Shown here: positions 54,211 through 64,000 of the stretch, piece after piece
Numbering within the stretch: the first letter of the stretch is position 1
How the letters are laid out: each line of letters opens with the position of its first letter
Origin: Porphyromonadaceae bacterium W3.11
GTDB lineage: Bacteria > Bacteroidota > Bacteroidia > Bacteroidales > Porphyromonadaceae
NCBI GenBank assembly: GCA_030434245.1
Contig: JAUISX010000006.1
Span: 62,001 to 126,000, forward strand
DNA: 64,000 nucleotides
Direction of reading: 5' to 3'
Position numbers and translations under genes: made by a program
The notes under the pieces: model-generated
Databases searched by the model: none
What the model was told of the DNA's origin: nothing
Seen by the model: only the letters and a program-made list of their open reading frames with translations

Positions 54211-56307
54211 TTACAAAGCGTTTGAAATGTTATTCTGTTTGACCCTCCAGATTTCATCCAAAATGATTTTATTCGCTTGGGAAACCTTTTTTAACTGCTC
54301 AATATACCTCTTATTTCTCAAAGCATATACAACATACACAATCAGTCCAAAGGGGAGAAAAAGCATCAGTAGGATATTACCTATTTTGCTCCTCAGTCTC
54401 ATTGTCCGAGATAGGTCTCTAAGGAATGGGTAGTTGCCTAGAGCTAGCACTAAGTTGTAATCACGCGTGTTTTCAAGATTCTTGACGATCTGCTCCACGA
54501 GAGCGTTTAATTCCTCACGCTGTTCATACTGCTTATCGTTGAGAAAAAATTCCCAATAGTGCATTGTTCCCAGCTTTTCTAGATGATCTATTTTGTTATT
54601 GAGTAGTAAGATATCTTGCTCAGCTTGATCAAAGTTAGCCTCTGCCATTACAATCTCTTTATACTCAATCTTCCTGTCCGTCTTCGTCCCAAAGTATCGT
54701 TTGCTCCATGCTGCTACCACCTCAAAGTTTAATCTGGATGAGTCTTTTGTCGCTACATAGCATAGCCATAGTCCTATTGGGAATAGTACAAGATTAGGTA
54801 ACCACATCCCAAACCAATTGACTAATGTGCCTTCTCTTACCATCTTCCATCCAAATGACTCAAGGATATAGAATACGATAAAAAAGAGCACTGCTGTAAT
54901 GAATGGTACTCCCATACCTCCTTTTCTAATCAATGCCCCTAGAGGTGCTCCAATCAGAAAGAAGACTATGCATGCAGTTGGATAAGTGAATTTTCGCCAG
55001 TACTCAAACTCATTTTTCCTATGCAGGTTAACATTCTCGTCCATCCTCTGTACGGAAAAATAATTCTCATTCCTATCATTAGATACTATGGTACTTGCCG
55101 TCTCGTAGATAGCACTTTTTTGGGACAAACCAATGTTTGCCATTTTTTGCTCCAAGTTGTAGGCCATCTTTACCTCTTTCGGTAATTTTGAATAGCTCTC
55201 CCTTGATTGTTTTTCTTTTGGTTTAGATGGGGGAATGACTATTTTATCATTATTCGAAGTTTTTGATTCAGTTACATCAGTGTCCTTCGCCAACCCTACT
55301 TGATTCTCCTCAATAGTACTGTCGGAAACATCGGCTCTTAGTCTAGCTATTTGATCTTGCTGCGATGGTATGATATCTTTCTCATTTTCAGAGAAAAGTC
55401 TCATATACTCTGTTTGATAAACTTGCTCTCTACCTATAACAGCCAAAGAGTCAATCTCTACAGCGATAGAGTCTGTGTACTCTCTTAATTCGAATAGGTT
55501 TTTGCCCACAAATTGACTGGAAAGTATAGAAGCATCCACCATGCTGAGACTAGCATCAAATGGGATGTGTATTTCTTTGAACTTAAACTTCTCACGAAGG
55601 AAAGGCCGTTCTGCGTTATTCTCATAATAGGTGGAATTATCATCCTTTAGGTTTTGGAATGATTCCCCCTCGTATAGCTCTAGTATCAGCTCAGCCCCCT
55701 TTTTGGTTGAGTACAACTTCCCACTATCAGCCATTAATACTGTAGCGTCTTTAAAGCCATTTGTGAGGTCATAGATCATCATGCCATACATCATTTTTGC
55801 ATCACGATCTTTGCGTTCTACGTAGATACTATAGTTTTCAAGGTCCTTGTAAAATACGCCCTCGGGAATCGCCAATTCGGGAGATTTATTTTTGATTGAA
55901 AAGTAATACTGCCAAAAACTTACTTGACTCTTAATCATGTAGTCATTCTGGAATATAAATAGACCAGCCGCAATACAAATCACGGTAACGAACAGTGGCT
56001 TCATGATTGTAAGCAGGGGTATTCCAGCAGCTTTCATTGCCAATAATTCGAGACGTTCGGCAAGATTACCGAATGTCATAAGCGAAGCGACAAGGATTCC
56101 CAATATAATCGCAAGTGGCATCACGGTCATTGAGGCATAGAATAAGAGCCTCATGAATGTTAGTGCATCTATACCCTTACCTATGAGGTCGCCCATAGAT
56201 TGCCAGATGAGCTGAGTCACTACGACAAAAAGTGCCACTGCTGAGCTAACCAAAAGCAGTGGTAGGAAGGTCTTAATGATATATATGTATAGTTTTTTTA
56301 TTCTCAC
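54211..56307 (-). CDS. LptF/LptG-family permease
   Basis: This 698-residue protein belongs to the LptF/LptG (YjgP/YjgQ) family that moves lipopolysaccharide. Membrane helices lie near residues 10-30, 50-75, 95-115 and several after 430. A periplasmic domain of about 300 residues, longer than in Proteobacteria, lies between. It also has an extra C-terminal soluble helical domain (about 560-690, with another hydrophobic segment near 655) that is unlike E. coli LptF/G. The ribBA gene follows it directly. Confidence 0.85.
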   Translation of the reverse strand: MRIKKLYIYIIKTFLPLLLVSSAVALFVVVTQLIWQSMGDLIGKGIDALTFMRLLFYASMTVMPLAIILGILVASLMTFGNLAERLELLAMKAAGIPLLTIMKPLFVTVICIAAGLFIFQNDYMIKSQVSFWQYYFSIKNKSPELAIPEGVFYKDLENYSIYVERKDRDAKMMYGMMIYDLTNGFKDATVLMADSGKLYSTKKGAELILELYEGESFQNLKDDNSTYYENNAERPFLREKFKFKEIHIPFDASLSMVDASILSSQFVGKNLFELREYTDSIAVEIDSLAVIGREQVYQTEYMRLFSENEKDIIPSQQDQIARLRADVSDSTIEENQVGLAKDTDVTESKTSNNDKIVIPPSKPKEKQSRESYSKLPKEVKMAYNLEQKMANIGLSQKSAIYETASTIVSNDRNENYFSVQRMDENVNLHRKNEFEYWRKFTYPTACIVFFLIGAPLGALIRKGGMGVPFITAVLFFIVFYILESFGWKMVREGTLVNWFGMWLPNLVLFPIGLWLCYVATKDSSRLNFEVVAAWSKRYFGTKTDRKIEYKEIVMAEANFDQAEQDILLLNNKIDHLEKLGTMHYWEFFLNDKQYEQREELNALVEQIVKNLENTRDYNLVLALGNYPFLRDLSRTMRLRSKIGNILLMLFLPFGLIVYVVYALRNKRYIEQLKKVSQANKIILDEIWRVKQNNISNAL

Positions 56308-56878
56308 TTACTTTGTTTCAATCAATTCCTCACATTTTGTAGCGACAAAGTTAATCAAAAAAGCTGTATAGGACTCATGAATATATACAGTGTTCCAAAA
56401 AGTGTAGAGGGTTTAAAAATTAATAATTTATAAAATAGTGAATAATCAAAAATCGAAGTCTAAAATTCGATCTTTTGCAGTAGCAATATAATGAAATTTT
56501 GGCTGAATGACTAGGCTTTTTGAGGAGTCGTTTGAGGAAAACTGTGTAGGCTATTTTTACTTAATTAATTTCAGAGATCTCTTTTTTAGAACGTTTCGTT
56601 TTTCTAAAATTGGTCGAGTACGGTATATGTAAACTTATACAAGTCTTGAAAAATGGGTGGCATCCAATAATGCTCTAAAAGCGTTTAGGATACTACCCTG
56701 AAATTCGCTTAAATATCTCAGAACGCACTAAAGAACAATGGGCCATGTGCAAATAGAATGAACGGTGCTATTGCTCACTCATAAGCATAAGCACCGTTCA
56801 TGTTATTCCACCTCTTAGATCACTTAGAGGTAGTGGATCGGTATTTAGATACCTTCTTTCCCCATATCACTCGGACGA
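56308..56878. other. intergenic region with a terminator hairpin
   Basis: This 571-base stretch contains no recognisable gene. Its only clear element is the 11-bp hairpin TGAACGGTGCT (56759-56769) with AGCACCGTTCA (56790-56800), placed as a terminator after the lipoprotein gene, which is transcribed leftward. The region from 56310 to 56750 is AT-rich and featureless to the eye. Confidence 0.6.
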
Positions 56879-57613
56879 TTATTGCTTTACTAACCTTATC
56901 CTATCCATGACATCCTCTATCCCAGTACCTTTTATAGAACATGCCATGTCCTTCTTGGAGAATCTAATGACGTCCAAAACAGTATGATTTACGTTGTTCT
57001 TTTCGTCTTTAAAGATTATAGTAATAAGATTGCCTTTTACCACATATGTCGCAGACATATTCTGGCCGTTTGACTTTGCCAAAAACATACCATTCTCGCC
57101 AAAGGTAAGCAAGGCTGTCTCCTTTATTTCGGCCAATACCAAATCTATCTTCCATGTGCCATATAGCTTTTCTATTGAAAAGTCAATAGGGTCATACTCC
57201 CTAATCCTTACTAGAGTCGCCTGTGAATCCCTTTTCTCTTCCTCATCATACCCAGTGAGAACCATTTTATTTCCATTGAAGTTAGTGACCTCACATAGCA
57301 ACTCGTGCACGTCATTATCCTCATCATTCCCCTTGAAGTATATCTTTTTGCCGTCTATACGATAATTTGCAGTATGACCATAAGCATCTATTAACTTGCC
57401 CCCCTTCATAAAAGTAATCATAGATAGAGTTGATTCATTCTCTTCTATAAATGAGCTTTTATGGCCATCCACGTCTAGAGAAGTAACTTTCCAAGCTCCA
57501 AGCACAGAATGCTCGGAAAACTCATCGGGTTCCTTATTATCTTTATTACAACTTACTGAGAAAAGCATCAAAATAATAAATGATGCTATCGTTACAACAT
57601 TCTTTTTCATCAT
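56879..57613 (-). CDS. lipocalin-like lipoprotein, two repeats
   Basis: This 244-residue protein has a lipoprotein signal peptide (LMLFSVSCNKD, Cys22). The rest has two lipocalin-like halves, each starting with a W-containing motif (VLGAWKVTSLDVDG, LYGTWKIDLVLAE) and continuing as beta strands ending in a basic tail. Bacteroidetes often have such paired domains. Function and ligand unknown. It stands alone with a terminator at its end. Confidence 0.75.
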   Translation of the reverse strand: MMKKNVVTIASFIILMLFSVSCNKDNKEPDEFSEHSVLGAWKVTSLDVDGHKSSFIEENESTLSMITFMKGGKLIDAYGHTANYRIDGKKIYFKGNDEDNDVHELLCEVTNFNGNKMVLTGYDEEEKRDSQATLVRIREYDPIDFSIEKLYGTWKIDLVLAEIKETALLTFGENGMFLAKSNGQNMSATYVVKGNLITIIFKDEKNNVNHTVLDVIRFSKKDMACSIKGTGIEDVMDRIRLVKQ

Positions 57614-58223
57614 TTTTCAATCTGTTTGTTAATAATTATGATACATGTATAAAAGTAATAAGAATTTCTTGATTAAGAACGTAGATACTCTTCCTTATTT
57701 AGTAAATGATGTTGTAAAACATTAATAAGATGTATTTCAAAGATGAATATAGAGAATTACTGTACAATTAGGTGGGTGTGTAGTTTTAACATTAAAAAAA
57801 TCCTTTGTTTCAGAGTCGCGTACTAAACCTTTATCTAGCCGCATGAAATGGGTGAGTTTATAAATAAAAAAACTAACAGCTAAAGTGTATTGAATTATAC
57901 TATAATGAGCTCTTTTTGAATAGCATATAGTGGGGGAAATTTTAGTTATATGAAAGAGAAATCGTTCTCATAAGAAAAAAAAATTTTTCATATGAGAAGA
58001 AGATCTGTTTCCTATAGGAAGAATTTCGACCATTAAATGAACCTGTGGTGTACTGAAAAAAGTTGACCTAGTTGAGGGTTATTTTACTGATTTGATTGAC
58101 TCATGTGCCTGAGGATTCACTGAGTTGATTTATATTCGTGGTTTGAGTGTACTTCCTTCACTTGCAATCATACAGCTCTGTGTCCTATTATTTATAGATA
58201 ATATCCGGAATAATTTTAGAGAT
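57614..58223. other. AT-rich intergenic region with an imperfect hairpin
   Basis: No gene is recognisable in these 610 bases. TTCTCATAAGAAAAA (57965-57979) and TTTTTCATATGAGAA (57984-57998) form a 15-bp stem with one mismatch and a 4-base loop; similar half-copies lie on both sides (such as CCTATAGGAAG). It may be a relic of a mobile element or a strong terminator. Confidence 0.4.
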
Positions 58224-58955
58224 CTACATGTCTGGAAGTATGATGAGGTATGGGCTTAGTAGTTTGGTGACTTCGGGGGTATAATCGTGTCGCCCTTTTC
58301 CATCTAGAATATCTAAATGTTCTACGACGGGGTCCACTTCATTATGCTGCCACACTGATATTATACGGTGAGTATCGGCCCCTTTATGGGGATGGATGTG
58401 TACCTGTTTTTCAGCGAAGAGAGATGCTGAATTGGCAGCTTGGATAAATCTATCTATAGCAGATGAGGCCGTGATGGTAAAGATTCGTGAGCTATCAGAG
58501 GGACTAAGCAATTTTTTGCTCTGAATGAAGAATTCTTCTGGGGGGAGAGACTGCATGTGTTTGGCGATGGTCTCCCTATCAGAATTATTGTAGTGTGTAT
58601 CTGTGAAGTAAGGCGGATTACTTATGATTAATTCATAATGATTGTTGGAATCGAATCGGGTATAATCCTCCTGAAATACTGATAGTTGCTTATCCCATGG
58701 TGATAACCTAAAGTTTTCGGCAGCTTCTTCTGCTGAAAGGGTATCTATTTCAATCGCATCAATAAGAGCATAGTGATATGTCTGAGCGACCATAAGTGCA
58801 ATAATACCTGTGCCAGTCCCTACGTCAAGAATACGCTGTACATTGTGAATGTCACTGTTGGCAACATAGGCACCCAGTAAGGTGCTATCTGTGCCAACTT
58901 TCAGGGCTGACTTTTCCTGTTTTACTTCAAACTGTTTGAGTCGAAAGATACTCAT
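58224..58955 (-). CDS. trmN6: tRNA1(Val) (adenine-N6)-methyltransferase (TrmN6/YfiC)
   Basis: This 243-residue methyltransferase modifies adenine 37 of tRNA1(Val). It shows the SAM motif LDVGTGTGIIALMVA (residues 43-57) and the catalytic ISNPPYF near residue 110. Starting MSIFRLKQFEVKQEKSALKVGTD is characteristic of the family. It overlaps the glycosyltransferase gene by 4 bases. Confidence 0.92.
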   Translation of the reverse strand: MSIFRLKQFEVKQEKSALKVGTDSTLLGAYVANSDIHNVQRILDVGTGTGIIALMVAQTYHYALIDAIEIDTLSAEEAAENFRLSPWDKQLSVFQEDYTRFDSNNHYELIISNPPYFTDTHYNNSDRETIAKHMQSLPPEEFFIQSKKLLSPSDSSRIFTITASSAIDRFIQAANSASLFAEKQVHIHPHKGADTHRIISVWQHNEVDPVVEHLDILDGKGRHDYTPEVTKLLSPYLIILPDM

Positions 58956-60505
58956 ATCCGTTTTAATATTTCTTTGAGCTTATACCAGCCTTTAGCACAT
59001 TTATTATTGGTCCTTCTGTAGTAATTTCTTAGAACTTTTCTAGCTAGCTTACTCTCTTCTGTGGGTATCGTATCTGTCTGAATAGCATATACAGGGTATG
59101 GGGAAATGCCGGTGTTGTATCTGTCGTCCCCACTACTATGAGTCCCTGATCCATCAAATCCATCATTTGAGACTAGTGGAGGATTTGAGTTAATGCTTAA
59201 TCTATTATTCAGTAGTAATGATGCATGCCATCGGATCGCCCATGAGTTATTAAGACCCTTTATTTGGTGACGGAGCATACGAGTAAAGTTCATGTATCCG
59301 CCATAGTTAAAGTGCTTAATTAGATGTGGATATTCAAGCAATTGGGTAAGTAGTTTTTGTCCATCCGGCTCCCAAAGTTCCTCCCATCTATCTTTCCAAG
59401 TAGCCCATCCCCAACTGCCAGCAAAAAGAAGTGAGTGGTTGTTGGGTAAAAGCGGTGAGGTGTAGAATGTACCAGCGTGTAGATGAGCAATCTGCTTCTG
59501 ATTCTTGTATTTATCGAGAGAGTCATTCATCCATCTTAGGAAGTAAGGTGATAATCTTAAGTCATCCTCAAGAACGATGACACAATCATCATGTATGTCT
59601 AATACCCTCTCAATGCCTTCTATGACATTTTTTGCCAATCCGTGGTTATATTCTTGGCACCAAAGTGTAATGTTCGGGTGCTTTTCAGCTTCTTTGATAC
59701 AAATTTCTCTAACTTCATCCACCTTATTACCTCCGTCAGAGAGAATATACAGTGGTGTTTGGGGAGCCTCTGGTTGGGTCCAAAAGTCATGAAGTAGTCG
59801 TTTGGTATGTTCGGGACGATTGTAAACTAGTAGGAGTACAGGTGCTAAGTGTGTACGTTTAATAGCTCTTGATAGGCCTTCTAGATCTATCTTAGGCCTC
59901 TCTACCCAGTAGGATGATGATTTCTTGAGATTAGAGTACTCTTTGCTCATGAGAGACCTATAGATATTGTTTTTCACTCTCTTTGAGGGCTCATTTAGCG
60001 AGTTGTCGGAGAAATAACCTACTTTTAGGTCTTTACATTTAAGTCTATTGAAAAGATCATCTTTTATTCCCTGAGAATTAATAAACGGGTAGAAGATTCC
60101 TATTTCCAATAGTGCAGAGTAGGGTATGTAGATGCTATTGGAGCTTTTTTCTGGTAAAGTGATACCAATAGCCTGCTGTTCGTTAGACCAGTTGGATAGC
60201 TCTCTAATATATCCAGGCGAAAAGGGCGTGCTGAGATCCCATAAAAAAACGCCCTTGTAGCCTTCTGTGAGGGCTATTTCAAGGGCGATATTATATGCCA
60301 TAGCTCTATGGATAGAGCTTGGCCTTCTGTGTAAACGAATGAAAGGGAATTGATGATCTAATCCCTTAAGTGCGTCATGAGATGAATTATTGTCAATGAT
60401 AAAGAAGGTTATACCACTTTGATCATTTAGAAAAGGGGATATTACCGATTCTATGGGGTCATCTTCCTTTTCAATTACAATAATTATCAGGACCTCATTT
60501 TTCAT
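58952..60505 (-). CDS. glycosyltransferase with two domains
   Basis: This 517-residue protein has two glycosyltransferase-like halves. The first (about 1-180) has GT2-like FFIIDNNSSHD. The second (from about 215) has LAPVLLLVYNRPEHTKRLL, the metal-binding VLEDDLRLSPYFLRWM, and GSWGWATWKDRWEELW. The latter matches bacterial GNT-I-like proteins that modify surface polysaccharides. It is in an operon with typA and trmN6. Its sugar is unknown. Confidence 0.8.
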   Translation of the reverse strand: MKNEVLIIIVIEKEDDPIESVISPFLNDQSGITFFIIDNNSSHDALKGLDHQFPFIRLHRRPSSIHRAMAYNIALEIALTEGYKGVFLWDLSTPFSPGYIRELSNWSNEQQAIGITLPEKSSNSIYIPYSALLEIGIFYPFINSQGIKDDLFNRLKCKDLKVGYFSDNSLNEPSKRVKNNIYRSLMSKEYSNLKKSSSYWVERPKIDLEGLSRAIKRTHLAPVLLLVYNRPEHTKRLLHDFWTQPEAPQTPLYILSDGGNKVDEVREICIKEAEKHPNITLWCQEYNHGLAKNVIEGIERVLDIHDDCVIVLEDDLRLSPYFLRWMNDSLDKYKNQKQIAHLHAGTFYTSPLLPNNHSLLFAGSWGWATWKDRWEELWEPDGQKLLTQLLEYPHLIKHFNYGGYMNFTRMLRHQIKGLNNSWAIRWHASLLLNNRLSINSNPPLVSNDGFDGSGTHSSGDDRYNTGISPYPVYAIQTDTIPTEESKLARKVLRNYYRRTNNKCAKGWYKLKEILKRI

Positions 60506-60507
60506 CC

Positions 60508-62307
60508 TTATTTTTTCGATGCACGTCTGCGATCTAATTCACTTAGAAGAATTTTTCTGATACGCATATTTTTAGGCGTGATCTCCACCATCTCATCTTT
60601 CTTGATATACTCTAGAGCATCCTCAAGTGAGAATCGAACAGGTGGTGCTATTTGGACCTTATCATCTGATCCTGAAGCACGCATGTTGGTTAGTTTCTTA
60701 CTCTTACAAACATTGACAGTTAGGTCATCTTCTCTGTTGTTTTCTCCGACCACTTGACCTTCATAGACATCCTCTTGGGGTGAAATGAAGAAGCGTCCTC
60801 TGCTCTGTAGGTTATTCAGGGCATATGCATATGCTGTACCTGTTTCAAGAGCAATGATAGACCCATTGGAGCGGCTCTCGATCTCTCCCTTCCAAGGCTC
60901 GAATGCTAAGAATCGGTGAGACATAATAGCTTCCCCACTTGAAGATGTTAGAATCTGATTATTCAGTCCAATAATACCTCTTGAGGGGATCTTGAACTTA
61001 AGGAAAGTCCTATCATTCTTCTGTTCCATCATGACCATCTCTCCTTTGCGGCGAGTAACAAGGTCTATGGCTTTGCTTGCGTTATGCTCGGGTAAGTTTA
61101 TGAATAGTTCCTCTATAGGTTCGTGCTTTACTCCATCTATCTCTTTGATGATTACTTGAGGCTGTCCCACCTGTAGTTCATATCCTTCTCGTCTCATGGT
61201 CTCAATAAGAATGGAGAGGTGGAGGACACCACGCCCAAAAACATTCCATGAGTCGGCAGACTCAGTCGTTTCCACCCGAAGGGCTAAGTTTTTGTCCATT
61301 TCTTTGAGTAACCTATCGTAGATGTGGCGAGATGTTACGTACTTACCATCCTTGCCAAAGAAAGGGGAGTCGTTTATGGTGAAACGCATACTCATCGTTG
61401 GCTCGTCAATAGCAATTGTAGGAAGTGCTTCTGGTTTTTCAGTGCTTGAGATAGTTTCTCCAATCTCAAATCCTTCAAGTCCAATAACGGCACAGATGTC
61501 GCCACTGCTAACAGACTGAACCTTTCTTCTGCCTAGCCCCTCAAAGACATTCAGCTCCTTGATCCTATTTTTCTCTTGGGTTCCATCGCGTTTCATAAGG
61601 ACTATTTCCTGTCCTTCCTTTAGAGTCCCACGGTGGACACGCCCCACTGCTATTCTTCCTACATAAGATGAATAGTCAAGTGATGTGATAAGCATCTGGC
61701 TAGGTCCTTCTAGTGTTTCAGGAGCGGGGATATATTCAATAATAGCATCCAGAAGGGGGGTGATATCCGTTGTTGGTTTATTCCAATCGGTAGACATCCA
61801 TCCCATTTTAGCCGAACCGTACAGAGTAGGGAAGTTCAGCTGGTCTTCTGTTGCATCAAGATTATACATCAAGTCAAATACCATCTCCTGAACTTCATCA
61901 GGACGACAGTTTTCTTTATCTACCTTATTGACCACAACGATAGGTTTGAGACCCATTTCGATGGCTTTGCCTAGTACGAAGCGGGTCTGTGGCATAGGCC
62001 CTTCAAATGCATCCACTAGTAATAGGCATCCATCAGCCATATTCAAAACGCGTTCGACCTCACCTCCAAAGTCAGCGTGTCCCGGGGTGTCAATGATATT
62101 GATTTTATAATCCTTATATGTTATTGAAACATTCTTGGATAGGATCGTGATACCTCTTTCCTTTTCTAGGTCATTACTATCAAGGACTTGGGAGAGTTCC
62201 TCCTTATTATCCTTAAATAATTTCCCTGCCTGAAGCATCCGGTCTACGGTAGAAGTTTTCCCATGATCCACATGGGCTATAATAGCTATATTTCTAATGT
62301 TTTGCAT
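60508..62307 (-). CDS. typA: translational GTPase TypA/BipA
   Basis: This 599-residue GTPase binds the ribosome and aids assembly and stress responses. G motifs are [16 protein letters not shown] at the start, [17 protein letters not shown], and [10 protein letters not shown]. An EF-G-like body and the TypA-specific C-terminal domain follow. I start at the ATG at 62307; an in-frame TTG at 62322 is less likely. Confidence 0.95.
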   Translation of the reverse strand: MQNIRNIAIIAHVDHGKTSTVDRMLQAGKLFKDNKEELSQVLDSNDLEKERGITILSKNVSITYKDYKINIIDTPGHADFGGEVERVLNMADGCLLLVDAFEGPMPQTRFVLGKAIEMGLKPIVVVNKVDKENCRPDEVQEMVFDLMYNLDATEDQLNFPTLYGSAKMGWMSTDWNKPTTDITPLLDAIIEYIPAPETLEGPSQMLITSLDYSSYVGRIAVGRVHRGTLKEGQEIVLMKRDGTQEKNRIKELNVFEGLGRRKVQSVSSGDICAVIGLEGFEIGETISSTEKPEALPTIAIDEPTMSMRFTINDSPFFGKDGKYVTSRHIYDRLLKEMDKNLALRVETTESADSWNVFGRGVLHLSILIETMRREGYELQVGQPQVIIKEIDGVKHEPIEELFINLPEHNASKAIDLVTRRKGEMVMMEQKNDRTFLKFKIPSRGIIGLNNQILTSSSGEAIMSHRFLAFEPWKGEIESRSNGSIIALETGTAYAYALNNLQSRGRFFISPQEDVYEGQVVGENNREDDLTVNVCKSKKLTNMRASGSDDKVQIAPPVRFSLEDALEYIKKDEMVEITPKNMRIRKILLSELDRRRASKK

Positions 62308-62395
62308 TCTTTTTCCTTTCAACTATGTAATTGCGGTACAAAGGTACTTAAAAGCTATGAAAGCATTGTTTTTTTTATGTCAATGATATTAAAAA

Positions 62396-62432
62396 AAGAG
62401 TCATCTTGGTATTGGACACCAAGATGACTCTT
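62396..62432 (-). terminator. gcvT terminator
   Basis: AAGAGTCATCTTGG (62396-62409) pairs with its complement at 62419-62432 over a 9-base loop. On the minus strand a TTTTTTT run follows. It separates gcvT from typA. Confidence 0.85.
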
Positions 62433-62461
62433 ATCTTATGACTTGAAATGTAAAGGAATAG

Positions 62462-63556
62462 TTATTTCCTAAATGGTAATTTGATCACTTCAGCTGGGAT
62501 CTTTTTGTTTCTTACCTTAATAAAAATCTTGGTCCCTGGTTCTTTGAATGAAGATGGAACGTAACCAAGACCAATACCTTTACCAAGTACAGGTGATTGA
62601 GTTCCTGAAGTTACATGACCGATGACATTGTCATTCTCATCCACAATCTCGTAACCGTGGCGAGGTACACCTCTTTCGAGGAGTTCGAAGCCTACGAGGC
62701 GATTCTTAATCCCTTCTTCCTTAGTCTTGAGTAGGAGATCACGGCTAGGCATATTTTTTTTAGCATCAGTGAATTTTGTCACCCAGCCAAGTCCAGCCTC
62801 TAGTGGATTTGTGGTTTCGTCAATGTCATTACCGTAAAGGCAGAATCCCATTTCCAATCTAAGTGTATCACGAGCACCAAGACCTGCAGGCTTGATACCA
62901 TATTCTTCACCTGCCTCGAATAGCTCGTCCCAAACTTTTTTGGCATCCTTTAGATCAACAAAATAAAGCTCGAAGCCACCTGCACCTGTGTAACCTGTAT
63001 TAGAAATAATAACATCTAGCCCTGCAAATTTTCCTAATGCATAGTGGTAGTAAGCAATATCATCAAGATTAACATCTACTTTCTTTTGGATGGTTGCTTT
63101 GGCTTTTGGACCCTGAATAGCAAGGATGCTTACTCTTTCTGAGCGGTTTTCGAGAGTGACACCATCTTTCTCAAACTTCTTCATCCAAGCAAAGTCTTTC
63201 TCAATATTAGCTGCGTTAACGGCCAACATATACACGCCACCTTCGAACTGGTAAACAATGAAGTCGTCCACAATACCGCCTTTATCGTTAGGCATATAAG
63301 TGTACATGGCCTTGCCTACCTCTAGCTTAGCTATATCATTACTACAAATAGTCTGCATGAATGACTCTGCATTTGGCCCACTTACATAGATAGCACCCAT
63401 GTGGGATACATCAAAGACCCCAACATTTTCGATAACGTTATGGTGCTCTGGATTAATGCCTTCATACTGTATAGGCATATTGTATCCAGCGAATTCAGCC
63501 ATCTTAGCACCTAATCCAATATGAATGTCTGTAAAAGGAGTTTTTTTTAATTCCAT
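62462..63556 (-). CDS. gcvT: glycine cleavage system aminomethyltransferase
   Basis: This 364-residue T-protein of the glycine cleavage system moves the methylene group of glycine to tetrahydrofolate. Typical features are [16 protein letters not shown] near the start, [13 protein letters not shown], and the C-terminal barrel with [21 protein letters not shown]. Length is usual. The H and P subunits are not in this window. Confidence 0.95.
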   Translation of the reverse strand: MELKKTPFTDIHIGLGAKMAEFAGYNMPIQYEGINPEHHNVIENVGVFDVSHMGAIYVSGPNAESFMQTICSNDIAKLEVGKAMYTYMPNDKGGIVDDFIVYQFEGGVYMLAVNAANIEKDFAWMKKFEKDGVTLENRSERVSILAIQGPKAKATIQKKVDVNLDDIAYYHYALGKFAGLDVIISNTGYTGAGGFELYFVDLKDAKKVWDELFEAGEEYGIKPAGLGARDTLRLEMGFCLYGNDIDETTNPLEAGLGWVTKFTDAKKNMPSRDLLLKTKEEGIKNRLVGFELLERGVPRHGYEIVDENDNVIGHVTSGTQSPVLGKGIGLGYVPSSFKEPGTKIFIKVRNKKIPAEVIKLPFRK

Positions 63557-63588
63557 AATGTTAGTTAATATTATTTTGGTTTATATAT

Positions 63589-64000
63589 TTATTTGATATT
63601 TACTTTTGTAGAAGCGATCTTGATGATGACCTCTTTTGCTTTTACTAGCGATGGAACTGGTAGATACTCATATCTCCCATGGAAATTATGCCCTCCAGCA
63701 AAAATATTAGGACATGGAAGCCCCATAAATGAGAGCTTAGATCCATCGGTACCACCTCTAATAGGGACAATTATGGGCTTAATCCCCAGTGCCTTCATAG
63801 CGTTCTCAGCATGATCCACGATATACATTTTATGCTCTAGGATTTCACGCATATTATAGTACTGATCCTTGACCTCAGCTACACAAGTCCCTTCACCATA
63901 TATCTCAGAGATACGTTTTGCTGTCTCTATGATACTACTCTTTTTTAGTTCAAAGTCTTCCTTATGATGGTCACGAAGGATATATACCAATTCAGCTTCC
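63589..64000 (-). CDS. pepT: peptidase T, C-terminal part
   Basis: The frame runs off the right edge, so only about 137 C-terminal residues are present. They match PepT, an M20 aminotripeptidase: the PIRGGTDGSKLSFMGLPCPNIFAGGHNFHG segment (with its metal/substrate residues) and the C-terminal YEYLPVPSLVKA. It precedes gcvT in transcription by 32 bases. Confidence 0.92.
   Translation of the reverse strand, partial: EAELVYILRDHHKEDFELKKSSIIETAKRISEIYGEGTCVAEVKDQYYNMREILEHKMYIVDHAENAMKALGIKPIIVPIRGGTDGSKLSFMGLPCPNIFAGGHNFHGRYEYLPVPSLVKAKEVIIKIASTKVNIK

Overview
The window is bacterial DNA from the Bacteroidota, most likely a Bacteroidales chromosome of Porphyromonas type. Three things point there: a CTnDOT-like tra operon, promoters of the Bacteroidetes form (-7 box TAnnTTTG, with TTTG or TTG about 20 bases upstream), and housekeeping genes typical of that group. 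The genus is an inference. Bases 1 to about 44,650 are most of an integrative conjugative element (conjugative transposon). From about 44,650 to the end is ordinary chromosome. The element's far end lies outside the window or was not recognised.

Conjugative element, left to right. (i) The end of an AbiE type IV toxin-antitoxin pair (1-1240). (ii) A leftward block with a 2022-residue methylase/helicase fusion, topoisomerase III and a DUF3945-type protein (1576-11291). (iii) A degenerate IS256-family element (11414-12845). (iv) An AT-rich leftward gene cluster (12951-21705), the most interesting part of the window. (v) Decayed gene fragments at its other edge, one from an IS3-family transposase and one with a HEPN-like motif (21805-22440). 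(vi) Mobilisation genes: coupling protein, relaxase and accessory protein (22467-26204), then a candidate oriT and a repeat-rich control region. (vii) A rightward tra operon, traA to traQ (26739-37970), encoding the type IV secretion channel. (viii) A second cargo gene, a 1052-residue Hsp90/sacsin-type ATPase with a C-terminal nuclease-like domain (38191-41349), probably a defence gene. (ix) A pcfJ relic, two small conserved genes and a tyrosine integrase (41456-44357), then a cluster of repeats that look like integrase arm sites.

The cluster at 12951-21705 looks like a complete grasp-with-spasm RiPP (ribosomally made, modified peptide) system. It has a precursor with a double-glycine leader and an acidic, Thr/Asp/Glu/Cys-containing core, an ATP-grasp peptide maturase, and a SPASM-domain maturase without a radical-SAM motif. 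It also has a C39-peptidase ABC exporter that would cut after the Gly-Gly, an outer-membrane TonB-type barrel, a lipoprotein, a one-span membrane protein, a BlaI-like regulator and an uncharacterised 69-residue protein between the two maturases. A recognisable promoter with an inverted repeat at the predicted start site precedes the precursor. Its position between IS remnants inside a conjugative element implies horizontal spread.

The chromosome from 44,682 on carries a tRNA-Ser(GCU) with its own terminator, then leftward operons. These are cobalamin adenosyltransferase with CobB; a helix-hairpin-helix protein with LolD; TcdA; DJ-1 with TonB-ExbD-ExbB; PdxJ; RibBA with an LptF/LptG permease; a lipocalin-like lipoprotein; TrmN6 with a glycosyltransferase and TypA; and GcvT with PepT (cut by the window end). 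A structured non-coding RNA of about 6S-RNA size, with its own promoter and terminator, is predicted at 49,031-49,255.
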